From contig UCMW01000007.1 of the NCBI GenBank assembly GCA_900473745.1, positions 62,001-126,000 on the forward strand: DNA of 64,000 nucleotides, written 5' to 3'. The notes below the pieces were generated by a model. It saw only the letters and a program-made list of their open reading frames with translations, was not told where the DNA came from and searched no databases. Source of the stretch: Hyphomicrobiales bacterium (lineage in GTDB: Bacteria; Pseudomonadota; Alphaproteobacteria; Rhizobiales; Rhizobiaceae). Shown here in pieces: positions 53,343 through 63,235 of the stretch. Every line of letters begins with the position of its first letter. The first letter of the stretch is position 1. The translations under genes were made by a program, and so were the position numbers.

Positions 53343-54038
53343 TCAAACTACAGTGCCAAACATCCAGCCTACGCCCGCCGTCAGTGCCATGGCTGCAGCA
53401 CCCCAGAAGGTCACCCGGAGCGTTGCCTTAAAGACGTTTGCGCCTCCAGCTTTTGCCCCGACGGCTCCCAGGAGCGCGAGGAATGCCAGTGAAGCTGCGG
53501 ATACGATGTAGATCAGCATCTCGATTGGTGAGATAACCACAAGCGTGAGAGGAAGAGCGGCACCGACTGCAAAAGTCAGTGCGGACGTTAGTGCCGCTTC
53601 AACAGGTCTTGCAGCCATATGCTCTACAATTCCCAGTTCATCACGAGCGTGAGCATCAAGGGCATTACCCGCCGTCAACTGAACCGCAACTTGTCGAGCA
53701 AACACGGGCGTTAGGCCTCGCTTGATATAGATCTGTGTCAGCTCTTCCAGCTCGGCTTCCGGTTGCGTTTCAAGTTCATGCCGTTCTCGAGCCAGGTCGG
53801 CTGCTTCGGTGTCCGCTTGAGAACTTACGGAGACATACTCCCCCGCCGCCATAGACATGCCTCCCGCAACCATTCCCGCAAAGCCCGCGACCAGAATCGG
53901 CCCCGATTCAGTCGAAGCAGACGCGACGCCGACAATCAGGCTCGCAGTCGACACGATGCCGTCGTTAGCGCCCAATACTGCGGCGCGCAGCCAGCCGATG
54001 CGGGAGACGAGGTGGTTTTCGGAATGAAGTCGTGACAT
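53343..54038 (-). CDS. VIT/CCC1-family iron/manganese transporter-like protein
   Basis: The 231-residue protein has five membrane helices and the VIT1/CCC1 signature WLRAAVLGANDGIVSTASLIVGV, MVAGGMSMAAGEYVSVSSQADTE, and a C-terminal ALPLTLVV... ALLGAVGAKAGGAN pair. The cytosolic loop (about 75-130) has Glu residues as in the metal-binding domain. The start was placed at ATG 54038 (MSRLHSENH). It likely moves Fe or Mn across the inner membrane. The link with the nearby redox operon (another metal or flavin process) is positional only. Confidence 0.87.
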   Translation of the reverse strand: MSRLHSENHLVSRIGWLRAAVLGANDGIVSTASLIVGVASASTESGPILVAGFAGMVAGGMSMAAGEYVSVSSQADTEAADLARERHELETQPEAELEELTQIYIKRGLTPVFARQVAVQLTAGNALDAHARDELGIVEHMAARPVEAALTSALTFAVGAALPLTLVVISPIEMLIYIVSAASLAFLALLGAVGAKAGGANVFKATLRVTFWGAAAMALTAGVGWMFGTVV

Positions 54039-54095
54039 GTGCGGTTTCCGTTCAGAAATTATGGGCTTTGATGGCAAACGCAGCCGAGAGCTCGA

Positions 54096-55037
54096 TCAGC
54101 GTTCAAACACGCCGCAGCCCGCGCGGTGATCGCTATCGCGGTATAGGAATAGCAAACTGAGGCCGAGCGATTTGGCGAGCAGCATACCGCGTTCTTCGCC
54201 GAGCACCATCATCGCTGTCGCCCAGGCATCCGCGCTCATGCAGTCTTTTGCAGTCACCGTTACCGAGGCTGGCGACTGCAGGAGCGGCATGCCCTTGCGG
54301 GGGTCGATCGTATGCGAAAGCCGCTTCCCGTCGATCTCGACCCAGTGGCGATAGTCTCCCGATGTAGCAACAGCAGCATCCACGACCTCGATCATCGAGT
54401 GAGGAGCACGGCGATCGTAGTCTGGACGCTCCACCGCAATGGACCAAGCACGCCCGTCAGGCTGGGCACCGAGAGCGCGTAGTTCACCATCAATCGCAAA
54501 GAGCCCTGCATCCAGCCCGAATGCTCTTGCCGCCCCGGCAAGCCGGTCAACACCATAGCCTTTTGCAATCCCGTTCAGATCGAGTGAAATGGACGCGTGT
54601 TTACGGGCCCGGCCAGCCGTGCGGTCGATTTCCAGACAATCATACGCAGGGCGGCGGGAGGCCAGCCTCGCTCGTTTGATGGACTTTAGGTCCGCTGACT
54701 GATGACCAAAGCCCCATGCGCCAATCGCATCTCCAACACCGATTTCGAAGGCGCCGTCCGAAGCGCGACCAATGGCAATACTGGCTTCCAAAACGAGTAG
54801 AAGGTCATCAGGCAGATCTACCCAAACGCCTTTGTCGGCATTACTGAACCTATTCAAATCGCTATCGGGTTTCCAGGTCGACATCTGTGCGTCCACTTGG
54901 GCGACGGCCTGTGCGAGAGCTCGCTGAAGTTCGGCTGCATCGAACCATGGCGGCAGATGAAGCAGCGCCGACCAGCGTGTTCCCATGGTCGGACCGTTGA
55001 GAGCGACCCGCTTCAGCTCAGTAGACGTCCTCTGCAT
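54096..55037 (-). CDS. apbE: FAD:protein FMN transferase ApbE
   Basis: ApbE attaches FMN from FAD to a Thr or Ser of a target protein. The 313-residue protein has GPTMGTRWSALLHL, STWKPDSDLNRFSNA, FEIGVGDAIGAWGFG, SLDLNGIAKGYGVDR, the FAD/Mg-binding DGELRALGAQPDGRAW and HTIDPRKGMPLLQSPASV. No signal peptide is visible, unlike many periplasmic lipoprotein ApbEs, which is odd if the target is exported. It overlaps the flavoreductase gene by 20 bases, so the two are coupled. The likely target is the DUF2271 protein of the same operon. Confidence 0.93.
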   Translation of the reverse strand: MQRTSTELKRVALNGPTMGTRWSALLHLPPWFDAAELQRALAQAVAQVDAQMSTWKPDSDLNRFSNADKGVWVDLPDDLLLVLEASIAIGRASDGAFEIGVGDAIGAWGFGHQSADLKSIKRARLASRRPAYDCLEIDRTAGRARKHASISLDLNGIAKGYGVDRLAGAARAFGLDAGLFAIDGELRALGAQPDGRAWSIAVERPDYDRRAPHSMIEVVDAAVATSGDYRHWVEIDGKRLSHTIDPRKGMPLLQSPASVTVTAKDCMSADAWATAMMVLGEERGMLLAKSLGLSLLFLYRDSDHRAGCGVFER

Positions 55038-57216
55038 ATCGGCCCTCCGCTTTCAGTTCTGCAAGACTGAGACCCTGCCCCGCGAGGATGTCGCTGATGG
55101 CAGACGCAACACCTGAAGCCATCTCGCGCCCACCGCACACAAGGACCTGCGCCCCAGAGGCAAGCAGTCTGCGCAGATTTTCGGCGTCTTTGCGCAGGAT
55201 ATCCTGAACATATGCGGGCACTGGGCTGCGGGAGCTTGCGAATGACACGGAGCTCATCCGACCGTCTTCCGTCCAGGTGGCAAGTTCCTCGCTGTAGAAA
55301 GCGTCGCTCCCTGGGTGGCGAAGGCCGAAATAGAGATGCATTGGCCGCCTCGAAGAATTCGCGCGGGCAAATCCGGCAAGGGGACCGATACCAGTACCAG
55401 CACCAATCAGGATCACAGGCTTCTTTCCACGCGCAGGCCGAAACGAAGGATTCGACCGGACAAATCCTTTGATGGTGTCGCCGGGCTCCATGGAGGTCAG
55501 TTGACCGGAGCAAAGCCCGCCTGCATGCCTGCGGACGCAGATCTCCAGAAAACCGTCGCGCTTTCCGGATGCGAGCGAGTAGAAGCGTGGCAGATCCGAA
55601 CCTTCCGGAACAATGCCGACAAGATCTCCAGCCTGGAAATTCGGAAGGCCTATTCCAAGGATGCGTTTCCAGGTGGCTGTTTTCGGAAGCGCAAACCGCA
55701 GGATGCTGGTCGGAGCCTGCACCTCTGCGCCGTAGTCCCGGCGAGAGATGAGCGTGAGATCCATTGTCTGCACAGACGCGCGGACGTGGTTCAGTTCGAA
55801 TGGGAGACCGAGAGCTTCGGAAAGAAGCTGTCCCCATCGGGCGAAATCCTGCGGGGATTGCCGATCGACCGTGTCGAAAGGCAAAAGCTCCTTCCACCCC
55901 TTGGCCTGCGCAACCCGCGCCACTTCGGCAGCAAAGCCACAAAATGACGGGAAGCTGCGGTCACCGAAGCCGAGCACTGCGAGCTGGACGCCCGGGCGTG
56001 CATCGTGCTGCTGAAGGGATCCGAGAAAGTTCTTCGCAATCGAAGGGGCGGCTCCATCGCCGTAGGTTGCGGCCAGCAGAATGATACGCTTGGCTGTTGC
56101 CCATTGCGACGGGTCGAAGCGTGTCATGGGTGCCAGGTGCACCTTCAGGCCCTGCTCGACAAGTGCGGCATGCAGTGTGTTTGCAAACCCGGCCGTCGTG
56201 CCGCCTTCGCTCGCGACCAGGATCACCGTATCGGCAAGCTCTGCGGGGTGGGACTTCAGACGACGCAAGGACCTGCCAGCCAACCAGCTAGCAACACCCG
56301 TCCAGGATAGAATTGGAATGCTCAGAGCCGAGGCCGCGGACAAGAGTGCGAGCCACGCCATGCCTTGCCCTGTGTGAAGAGCGCGAACGACGCTCACCAG
56401 TTGATCGGTCCAGCCAGCGTCTGCCCACGCAACGAGTTCACCCGTCCCCTGGTCGAGATAGCCTTCACCGAGCGATGTCTTCAGGGTATAGACATCGGTG
56501 GCATCGGTAGGAACTGGAAAACTCAGCGATATCATTTCATCGACCGGGGTCATCTGAAGCTTCAGCATCGTTGCCGGATCAGCGCCCGTTCGACCGCTGA
56601 CAGTCTGAGGGAACGACGGCCCACCGTCCCCTTCCGGGATGAACCCGAAGGTGGAGGCTGACATCAAGAGCGCCGTAAGCGACGACAGAACCAGTCCCGG
56701 AAGCGCCAGGCGCGACACGACAGAGTGCAAGCGTCCCTGACCTTGGCCGCGGACTGATCGGAAAATCATGAGCCAGCCGCCAGCACGCCTTTTGAGGAGC
56801 AAGATGCCGGAGAGCGACAGAATGAACATGGCCACAGCGCCGACAGCAGAGACGATGCGGCCTGCATCGCCGAGCAGCAGAGATCTGTGAAGGCTGGTCA
56901 GCCACCTCTGCACAGAAGACGTGTCGGCAGGACCTACCGCTTTGCCCGTCTGCGGGTCGATCACGGCCGATGCAGGCTGGTCGCCCTCGAAGTAGAACGC
57001 CGTGATCCGGCCGGATGGCGACCGCCTGATTTGCTCCACCGTTGGCTGAGCCGCTTGAACCCGCGCTGCAAGGTCGCCGACATTGATGCCATGAGCGCTC
57101 GATGTCTGAAGTGCCTCATTCACGGGGAAGAATGCGAGGCCAACCCCAGTCAATGCGATGACGCATAGAATGACTGCAGCGGGCACGCCAATCCAGCGGT
57201 GGAACAAGCGGATCAT
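55018..57216 (-). CDS. PepSY-TM / flavodoxin / ferredoxin-NADP reductase fusion
   Basis: The 732-residue protein fuses a PepSY-associated membrane domain (residues 1-315; FHRWIGVPAAVILCVIALTG, LHRSLLLGDAGRIVSAVGAV, and other helices near 170-190 and 285-310) to a flavodoxin domain (about 330-475, with VILVASEGGTTAGFANTLH) and a CysJ-like FAD/NADPH reductase (about 490-732; RFYSLASG FAD site, VILIGAGTGIGPLAGFAR NADPH site, C-terminal aromatic residue). It can take electrons from NADPH in the cytoplasm and deliver them across the membrane. The ATG at 57216 has a GGGAGAG site. The periplasmic acceptor may be the DUF2271 flavoprotein. Confidence 0.9.
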   Translation of the reverse strand: MIRLFHRWIGVPAAVILCVIALTGVGLAFFPVNEALQTSSAHGINVGDLAARVQAAQPTVEQIRRSPSGRITAFYFEGDQPASAVIDPQTGKAVGPADTSSVQRWLTSLHRSLLLGDAGRIVSAVGAVAMFILSLSGILLLKRRAGGWLMIFRSVRGQGQGRLHSVVSRLALPGLVLSSLTALLMSASTFGFIPEGDGGPSFPQTVSGRTGADPATMLKLQMTPVDEMISLSFPVPTDATDVYTLKTSLGEGYLDQGTGELVAWADAGWTDQLVSVVRALHTGQGMAWLALLSAASALSIPILSWTGVASWLAGRSLRRLKSHPAELADTVILVASEGGTTAGFANTLHAALVEQGLKVHLAPMTRFDPSQWATAKRIILLAATYGDGAAPSIAKNFLGSLQQHDARPGVQLAVLGFGDRSFPSFCGFAAEVARVAQAKGWKELLPFDTVDRQSPQDFARWGQLLSEALGLPFELNHVRASVQTMDLTLISRRDYGAEVQAPTSILRFALPKTATWKRILGIGLPNFQAGDLVGIVPEGSDLPRFYSLASGKRDGFLEICVRRHAGGLCSGQLTSMEPGDTIKGFVRSNPSFRPARGKKPVILIGAGTGIGPLAGFARANSSRRPMHLYFGLRHPGSDAFYSEELATWTEDGRMSSVSFASSRSPVPAYVQDILRKDAENLRRLLASGAQVLVCGGREMASGVASAISDILAGQGLSLAELKAEGRYAEDVY

Positions 57217-57232
57217 GTCACAGCTCTCCCGG

Positions 57233-57703
57233 TCAGCGCGTGTAGGTGAAGTCGGCGATGTAACGCGACCCGGATGTGGCCTGGCCTGCGCCCGAAGATG
57301 TGAGTGGCACAGCGATCTCGTTGGGAGCATCGCGCATATCTTCGACGGCAGTATCGATGTGAAGTTCATACCCGGCATCGAAAAGCGTGTCGGCCAGATC
57401 TAGCGTGATGCTGAGGGATCGACCACTTCCCACACTTGCGCCAGTAATCCCGTCGATTTCGGCCGTGTTGCCTGCGGTCGCGCGGTACCAGCCGCTCAAG
57501 TGCTGGTAATACTTCGCTTTGCCTCCCGCCATCCAAAGGCTGCCGGCGTAGTTGCCGGCAGCATCGGTGACGTAATAGGCGAGGTAAGCGCCATTGCCGC
57601 CGTAGTCCTTCAGATTGGTCGTGAAGGTGACCTGCGCGGCAGAGGCAAGGCCTGGAGTGACCAACGCCGTTGTCACGGCGAGCATCGCCAGAAAGGCTTT
57701 CAT
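57233..57703 (-). CDS. Exported DUF2271 protein with ApbE flavinylation motif
   Basis: The 156-residue protein has a signal peptide (MKAFLAMLAVTTALVTPGLASA) and a DUF2271 beta-sandwich with YLAYYVTDAAGNYAGSLWMAGG. Residues 84-90 read DGITGAS, which fits the Dxx(S/T)GA(S/T) motif at which ApbE adds FMN; Ser90 is the predicted acceptor. apbE lies two genes downstream. The protein may be a periplasmic flavoprotein fed by the membrane flavoreductase, 16 bases downstream. The family itself is uncharacterised. Confidence 0.85.
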   Translation of the reverse strand: MKAFLAMLAVTTALVTPGLASAAQVTFTTNLKDYGGNGAYLAYYVTDAAGNYAGSLWMAGGKAKYYQHLSGWYRATAGNTAEIDGITGASVGSGRSLSITLDLADTLFDAGYELHIDTAVEDMRDAPNEIAVPLTSSGAGQATSGSRYIADFTYTR

Positions 57704-57730
57704 GAGTATGTCCTCTCTAAGGTCGGGAAA

Positions 57731-58018
57731 TCAGTTGATCTGGACCGCAGGTTTCGATCCCGGTGCAAACAACCCGTTGGCGGGCGGCGTCGCGCTCTGC
57801 GGCTTCGTCATCCGGCCTTGGCCGCAGGCATCGTCATCATCATCGTCGCAGTCGCCATAGGCGCCATCGTCGTCGTCATCGTCTTCGTCGCTGTCGACCA
57901 GGATGAAGGGCTTGTCGCCGACATCAGCAATCGAGAATACGGGAGCAGCGAACGAGCCATAAGCGACCAGGAGACCGGTCCCGGCGCAGGCGGCGAGCAA
58001 GAGATTGCGAAGTGTCAT
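57731..58018 (-). CDS. Exported Asp-rich protein, unknown
   Basis: This 95-residue protein starts MTLRNLLLAACAGTGLLVAY (signal or anchor), followed by PVFSIADVGDKPFILVD and two runs of aspartate (about 46-51 and 58-63) around a Cys-containing loop (Cys57, Cys65), then a Pro/Ala-rich tail. The ATG at 58018 has an AAGGAGA site. The acidic runs could bind Ca, Mg or other divalent metals. I know no family. It is the second gene of the redox operon, between PepSY and DUF2271. Confidence 0.65.
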   Translation of the reverse strand: MTLRNLLLAACAGTGLLVAYGSFAAPVFSIADVGDKPFILVDSDEDDDDDDGAYGDCDDDDDDACGQGRMTKPQSATPPANGLFAPGSKPAVQIN

Positions 58019-58067
58019 GTCATTCTCCTTTTGAGCATTTGTGGTGGATGGGTTGTGGGGGGCTGCA

Positions 58068-58358
58068 TCAGTCATCGTCGTCGTGCTCTTCTGCTTCCAG
58101 CTCGACGATCAGGAGTGTCTGCGGATCTATCTTTGCTTCGAACCGCTGCCCCCGACGATCGAAGCCGTAGACTTCGTAACAGCCGTCTTCGATCTTGATT
58201 CTGATGATGCGCCAGCCTTGATCTGCGGCCATGGCGCGAACCGCCTCCCTTGGCTGCCAGGTATCGATCGCCACGTCACAGTCATCACCAGCCTGAGCGG
58301 ATGCCCCGAAGAGGGTGACTAGGACGATGGTAGGCAGCAGGGGGCGTGTCATGTTCAT
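58068..58358 (-). CDS. Small exported PepSY-domain protein
   Basis: The protein of 94-96 residues has a signal peptide (MTRPLLPTIVLVTLFGASAQA) and a PepSY-like domain (RIIRIKIEDGCYEVYGFDRRG, FEAKIDPQTLLIVELE) ending in an acidic EEHDDDD tail. Start codons at 58358 and 58352 are both possible behind a GCGAGAG site. It is the first gene of the five-gene reverse operon and divergent from the response regulator. It may modulate the PepSY membrane domain of the flavoreductase or the sensor kinase. Confidence 0.82.
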   Translation of the reverse strand: MNMTRPLLPTIVLVTLFGASAQAGDDCDVAIDTWQPREAVRAMAADQGWRIIRIKIEDGCYEVYGFDRRGQRFEAKIDPQTLLIVELEAEEHDDDD

Positions 58359-58486
58359 CTCTCGCTGTGTTGCAGCAAGGATTTCGCGCATCAACCTGAC
58401 AGGGCCCTTACACGTGACGAGAAACTGCTTCAGCTTCCGGTAAGGTGGACGGGCGACAAGCTATGACGGGATCTGGAGTTGAAGAG

Positions 58487-59146
58487 ATGCGCGTACTGTT
58501 AATCGAGGATGATGCCGTATTGGGTGCCGCCATCCGCGATCAAATCCATGCCGATGGCCATTCAGTGGACTGGGTCTTGAGGCTCGACAATGCAAACGAG
58601 GCATTGCTGGCCGCCACTTACGATCTGATACTGCTGGACCTGATGCTACCCGACGGGTTGGGTATTCCGTTCCTCAAGGCGCTGCGGTCGCGCGGTGATG
58701 TGACCCCGGTCGTCATCTTGACCGCACTTGATCAGGTCTCGGATCGAATCTCGGGACTGAACGCTGGTGCAGACGACTACATGGTCAAGCCATTCGATCT
58801 GGCGGAGCTGTCCGCGAGGATCGGCTCGGTAGCTCGTCGATATCACGGCAATCCGAATCCGATCATTTCGCTGGGATCAATCACCGTCGATTTGGCGGCG
58901 CGGAGCGTGTGGCTGGAGGGTAAGGCGGTCATTCTCACTGCCCGCGAATGGGTTCTGTTTGAAGCCTTCCTGCAGAGACCGGGACAACTCTTGTCAAAGG
59001 CCCAACTCGAGGAGCGGCTTTACTCCTTTGACACCGATGTCGACAGCAATGCGATCGAGGTTCATGTCAGTCGACTGCGAAAGAAACTGGGGGCTAAGGT
59101 CATCGAGACCGAGCGCGGCCTCGGCTATCGCCTGGGGCGGCCATGA
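58487..59146 (+). CDS. OmpR-family response regulator
   Basis: The 219-residue regulator has a receiver domain (MRVLLIEDDAVLGAAI, phospho-acceptor Asp in LILLDLMLPDG, Lys in YMVKPFD) and a C-terminal winged helix (ILTAREWVLFEAFLQRPGQLLSK, VDSNAIEVHVSRLRKKLGA, GLGYRLG). The ATG at 58487 follows a GAAGAG site; an earlier frame start lacks support. It overlaps the kinase gene by four bases and probably controls the divergent PepSY-to-apbE operon. Confidence 0.93.
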   Translation: MRVLLIEDDAVLGAAIRDQIHADGHSVDWVLRLDNANEALLAATYDLILLDLMLPDGLGIPFLKALRSRGDVTPVVILTALDQVSDRISGLNAGADDYMVKPFDLAELSARIGSVARRYHGNPNPIISLGSITVDLAARSVWLEGKAVILTAREWVLFEAFLQRPGQLLSKAQLEERLYSFDTDVDSNAIEVHVSRLRKKLGAKVIETERGLGYRLGRP

Positions 59147-60522
59147 CCCATCGCGGCTCGATCCAGCAACGTCTCGCTTTGACCGTCGGGTTGGCCGTCA
59201 CCCTGCTATGGCTGGCTGCAGCCGCAATCACGGCACATCATTTGAGTGGCGAGATGGAAGTCGTCTATGATGAAGGGCTCAGGGCTACCGCCCAGCGCAT
59301 CCTCCCGATTGCTCGACATGATCTCCGCGAAAGTGGCGATCGTGGAGATATCTATGATCATGAAGACGATCACCACGAGTCTTCCGACGAAGAGGATGAT
59401 CTCGATGAACGGGATGCACGTGAAGTCCGCTATGGAGACGAGGTGAGCTTCGTCGTTCGCGACCGTGAGGGACGCGTGCTGTTGTCCTCAAAAGGAGCCG
59501 ACCCGTCGATCTTCCCGGCTTATACAGGCCAGGGTTTCGTTACAACATCAACGCATCAGGTATACCTCGATACGAAACCCGACGGGAATCTCACAATCGC
59601 AGTCGCCGAGCCGCTGGCGCACCGCTCTGCGCTATTGCGCCAGATGCTCTTGGGCCTCGTACTGCCACTTTTTGCAGTGATCCCGCTCAGCCTCCTGGCG
59701 ATAGCCTTTGTGGTCCGAGGGTCACTCCGCCCTGTCCACGATCTTCGTGCGGAACTCACCCGTCGTGGCGCTCAGGATCTGTCACCACTGCCTGACGGAA
59801 ACGTTCCCCGCGAGCTTATGCCAATATCGGCTGGCATCAATCAGTTGCTGGAGAAATTGAAGGCGGCATTCCTTGCAGAACGCTCGTTCGCGGCCAACAC
59901 AGCGCATGAGTTGCGCACGCCAGTTGCCGGGGCAATCGCACAGGCACAGCGCATCCGGGCAGAAACGCATGAACCACAGACCAGCCAACGAGCCTCCGAG
60001 ATAGAAGCCACGCTTAAGCGCCTGATGCGCATGTCCGAAAAGCTGATGCAGCTTGCAAGGGCGGAAGGTGGACGTCTGCAGGCGGATCAGTCGTCCGACG
60101 TTCGTCCGATCCTTCGACTGATCGCAGAGGACTTCATCAGAACAGGCGAAACCAGGCTCAAACTGGTTCTGCCCGAGAAGCCCGTGTTATCGAGGCTCGA
60201 TCCAGATGCAATCGGAATTTTGTTCAGGAACATGGTCGAGAACGCGCTAAACCACGGATCCAAAGCTGAGAACGTCGTGGGATGTCTTGAGGAGGACGGC
60301 ACAATCAGCGTGAGCAATGCAGGACCAGTTCTTTCGACCGACTTGATCGACAGGCTATCGCAAAGGTTCGAGCGTGGGCAAACAAGCACCACGGGAAGCG
60401 GTCTTGGCCTGTCGATCATCAAGACAATCTCGGATCGGACTGGCATGAAGGCTGAGATCGTCTCTCCCAGGTTCGGGTGCACCGATGGCGTGGAGGTCCG
60501 GGTCAAGCTTCCCACAGAGTGA
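59143..60522 (+). CDS. Sensor histidine kinase with acidic/His periplasmic patch
   Basis: The 459-residue kinase has membrane helices at about 10-32 and 170-192 with a periplasmic domain between them. A HAMP-like linker (RGSLRPVHDLRAELTRR), HisKA (FAANTAHELRTPVAGAIAQ) and HATPase (NMVENALNHGS, TGSGLGLSIIKT) follow. Residues 66-93 of the sensor domain are a striking Asp/Glu/His patch (YDHEDDHHESSDEEDD) that could bind a divalent cation. It forms a two-component system with the preceding gene (ATGA overlap). The signal may be a metal ion or the redox partner system, by inference. Confidence 0.92.
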   Translation: MTHRGSIQQRLALTVGLAVTLLWLAAAAITAHHLSGEMEVVYDEGLRATAQRILPIARHDLRESGDRGDIYDHEDDHHESSDEEDDLDERDAREVRYGDEVSFVVRDREGRVLLSSKGADPSIFPAYTGQGFVTTSTHQVYLDTKPDGNLTIAVAEPLAHRSALLRQMLLGLVLPLFAVIPLSLLAIAFVVRGSLRPVHDLRAELTRRGAQDLSPLPDGNVPRELMPISAGINQLLEKLKAAFLAERSFAANTAHELRTPVAGAIAQAQRIRAETHEPQTSQRASEIEATLKRLMRMSEKLMQLARAEGGRLQADQSSDVRPILRLIAEDFIRTGETRLKLVLPEKPVLSRLDPDAIGILFRNMVENALNHGSKAENVVGCLEEDGTISVSNAGPVLSTDLIDRLSQRFERGQTSTTGSGLGLSIIKTISDRTGMKAEIVSPRFGCTDGVEVRVKLPTE

Positions 60523-60572
60523 GCCTTCTGCGGCTGCATAGCTCTAAGAGACACAGACCGCCGCAGTTGGGC

Positions 60573-62297
<1,725 letters not shown>

Positions 62298-62526
62298 TTA
62301 CTCCCGGCAGGTTAACGTTTTACATCAATACACTCTAAAAAAGACATCTCTCCTGCGGCCGAATGCCTCATTCAGCGCGTTCTCAAAATGTTCCCATCAA
62401 ATTAGCGCTCACTTGCATAAGCGCCTGATGTATTTGACAAAAAGCAATTCCGACCAAGGCGTTCCCTACCACCCCATTCTCTAGCGATGCCCATCTGGAA
62501 ATAACCCTGAGCGCGCCCTCCGCATT

Positions 62527-62745
62527 TCAGGGGAACCTCTTCCCAGTCATCATTGCGACCAGTTGGTGTCGGTTGCGGATGCCGCTCTGAAAAAGGTTGA
62601 TGAGCAGCTTGGCATGCTCTGATGCTTGCTCCGAGTTGGGTTCCAGTTTCTTGAAAACGCATACAGCGTGATGTGCACGCTCAAGCATTGCGAGGTCCTC
62701 TGGGCGGAGCGGCGGTTCAACATTCTTCGCGACATCATCGATCAT
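62527..62745 (-). CDS. Small hypothetical protein, 72 aa
   Basis: The reverse strand encodes MIDDVAKNVEPPLRPEDLAM and a helical, soluble remainder (72 residues) with LLINLFQSGIRNRHQLVAMMTGKRF at the end. Composition is protein-like, but the ribosome site is weak and I know no family. It lies alone between the chemoreceptor and dmeR. Confidence 0.45.
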   Translation of the reverse strand: MIDDVAKNVEPPLRPEDLAMLERAHHAVCVFKKLEPNSEQASEHAKLLINLFQSGIRNRHQLVAMMTGKRFP

Positions 62746-62936
62746 GGCGGCAAATTAGTGCGCCACTCCCGATTGGCAATGTCGCCCTTGGTCGGTTTCT
62801 GGAGGTGATCAGTGTCCTCAGGCAAGACGGGCATTTGGCCAAGCAAAATCATTTGGCCAACGATGCCGCTGAGGTCTGCTCATACGCGTTTCCGTGAGAT
62901 ATCCCTTAAAGTGGGAGGCTTGCTGAAGTCAGGAAA

Positions 62937-62953
62937 ATAGGGTAGCCCCCTAT
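62937..62953. promoter_or_regulatory. Probable DmeR operator
   Basis: ATAGGGTAGCCCCCTAT is an inverted repeat (ATAGGG / CCCTAT) with a C-tract centre, resembling the A/T - G/C-tract - A/T sites of RcnR/DmeR regulators. It ends only three bases before the dmeR ATG, where a ribosome site is normally found, so binding would block transcription or start. Confidence 0.65.
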
Positions 62954-62956
62954 GTT

Positions 62957-63235
62957 ATGAGCCATATAAACAAGCATAAAGACAAACTGCTCGCCCGCGT
63001 TCGGCGGCTAAAGGGGCAAATCGAAGCTGTGGAGCGGTCTCTCGAAGCGGATGCGCCATGCGGAGAGGTCCTGAATCTCGTGGCCTCCATTCGCGGGGCG
63101 GTGACAGGTCTTACCGGGGAACTGATCGAAGATCACATCCGGGAACATGTTTCGAACCCGCAGACCGATCCCGATCAGGCGCGAGCACAGGGCACGGCAG
63201 AACTCATTGATGCCATCAGGACCTATCTGAAATGA
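62957..63235 (+). CDS. dmeR: Ni/Co-responsive repressor DmeR (RcnR/CsoR family)
   Basis: The 92-residue helical regulator has the RcnR metal ligands His3, Cys35, His60 and His64 (SHINKHKDK, APCGEVLN, EDHIREH), the set used for Ni(II) and Co(II). The N-terminus with His3 fixes the start at 62957, although no Shine-Dalgarno sequence is visible, as a 17-base operator occupies the site. It overlaps dmeF by four bases (ATGA) and represses it until metal is in excess. Confidence 0.93.
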   Translation: MSHINKHKDKLLARVRRLKGQIEAVERSLEADAPCGEVLNLVASIRGAVTGLTGELIEDHIREHVSNPQTDPDQARAQGTAELIDAIRTYLK

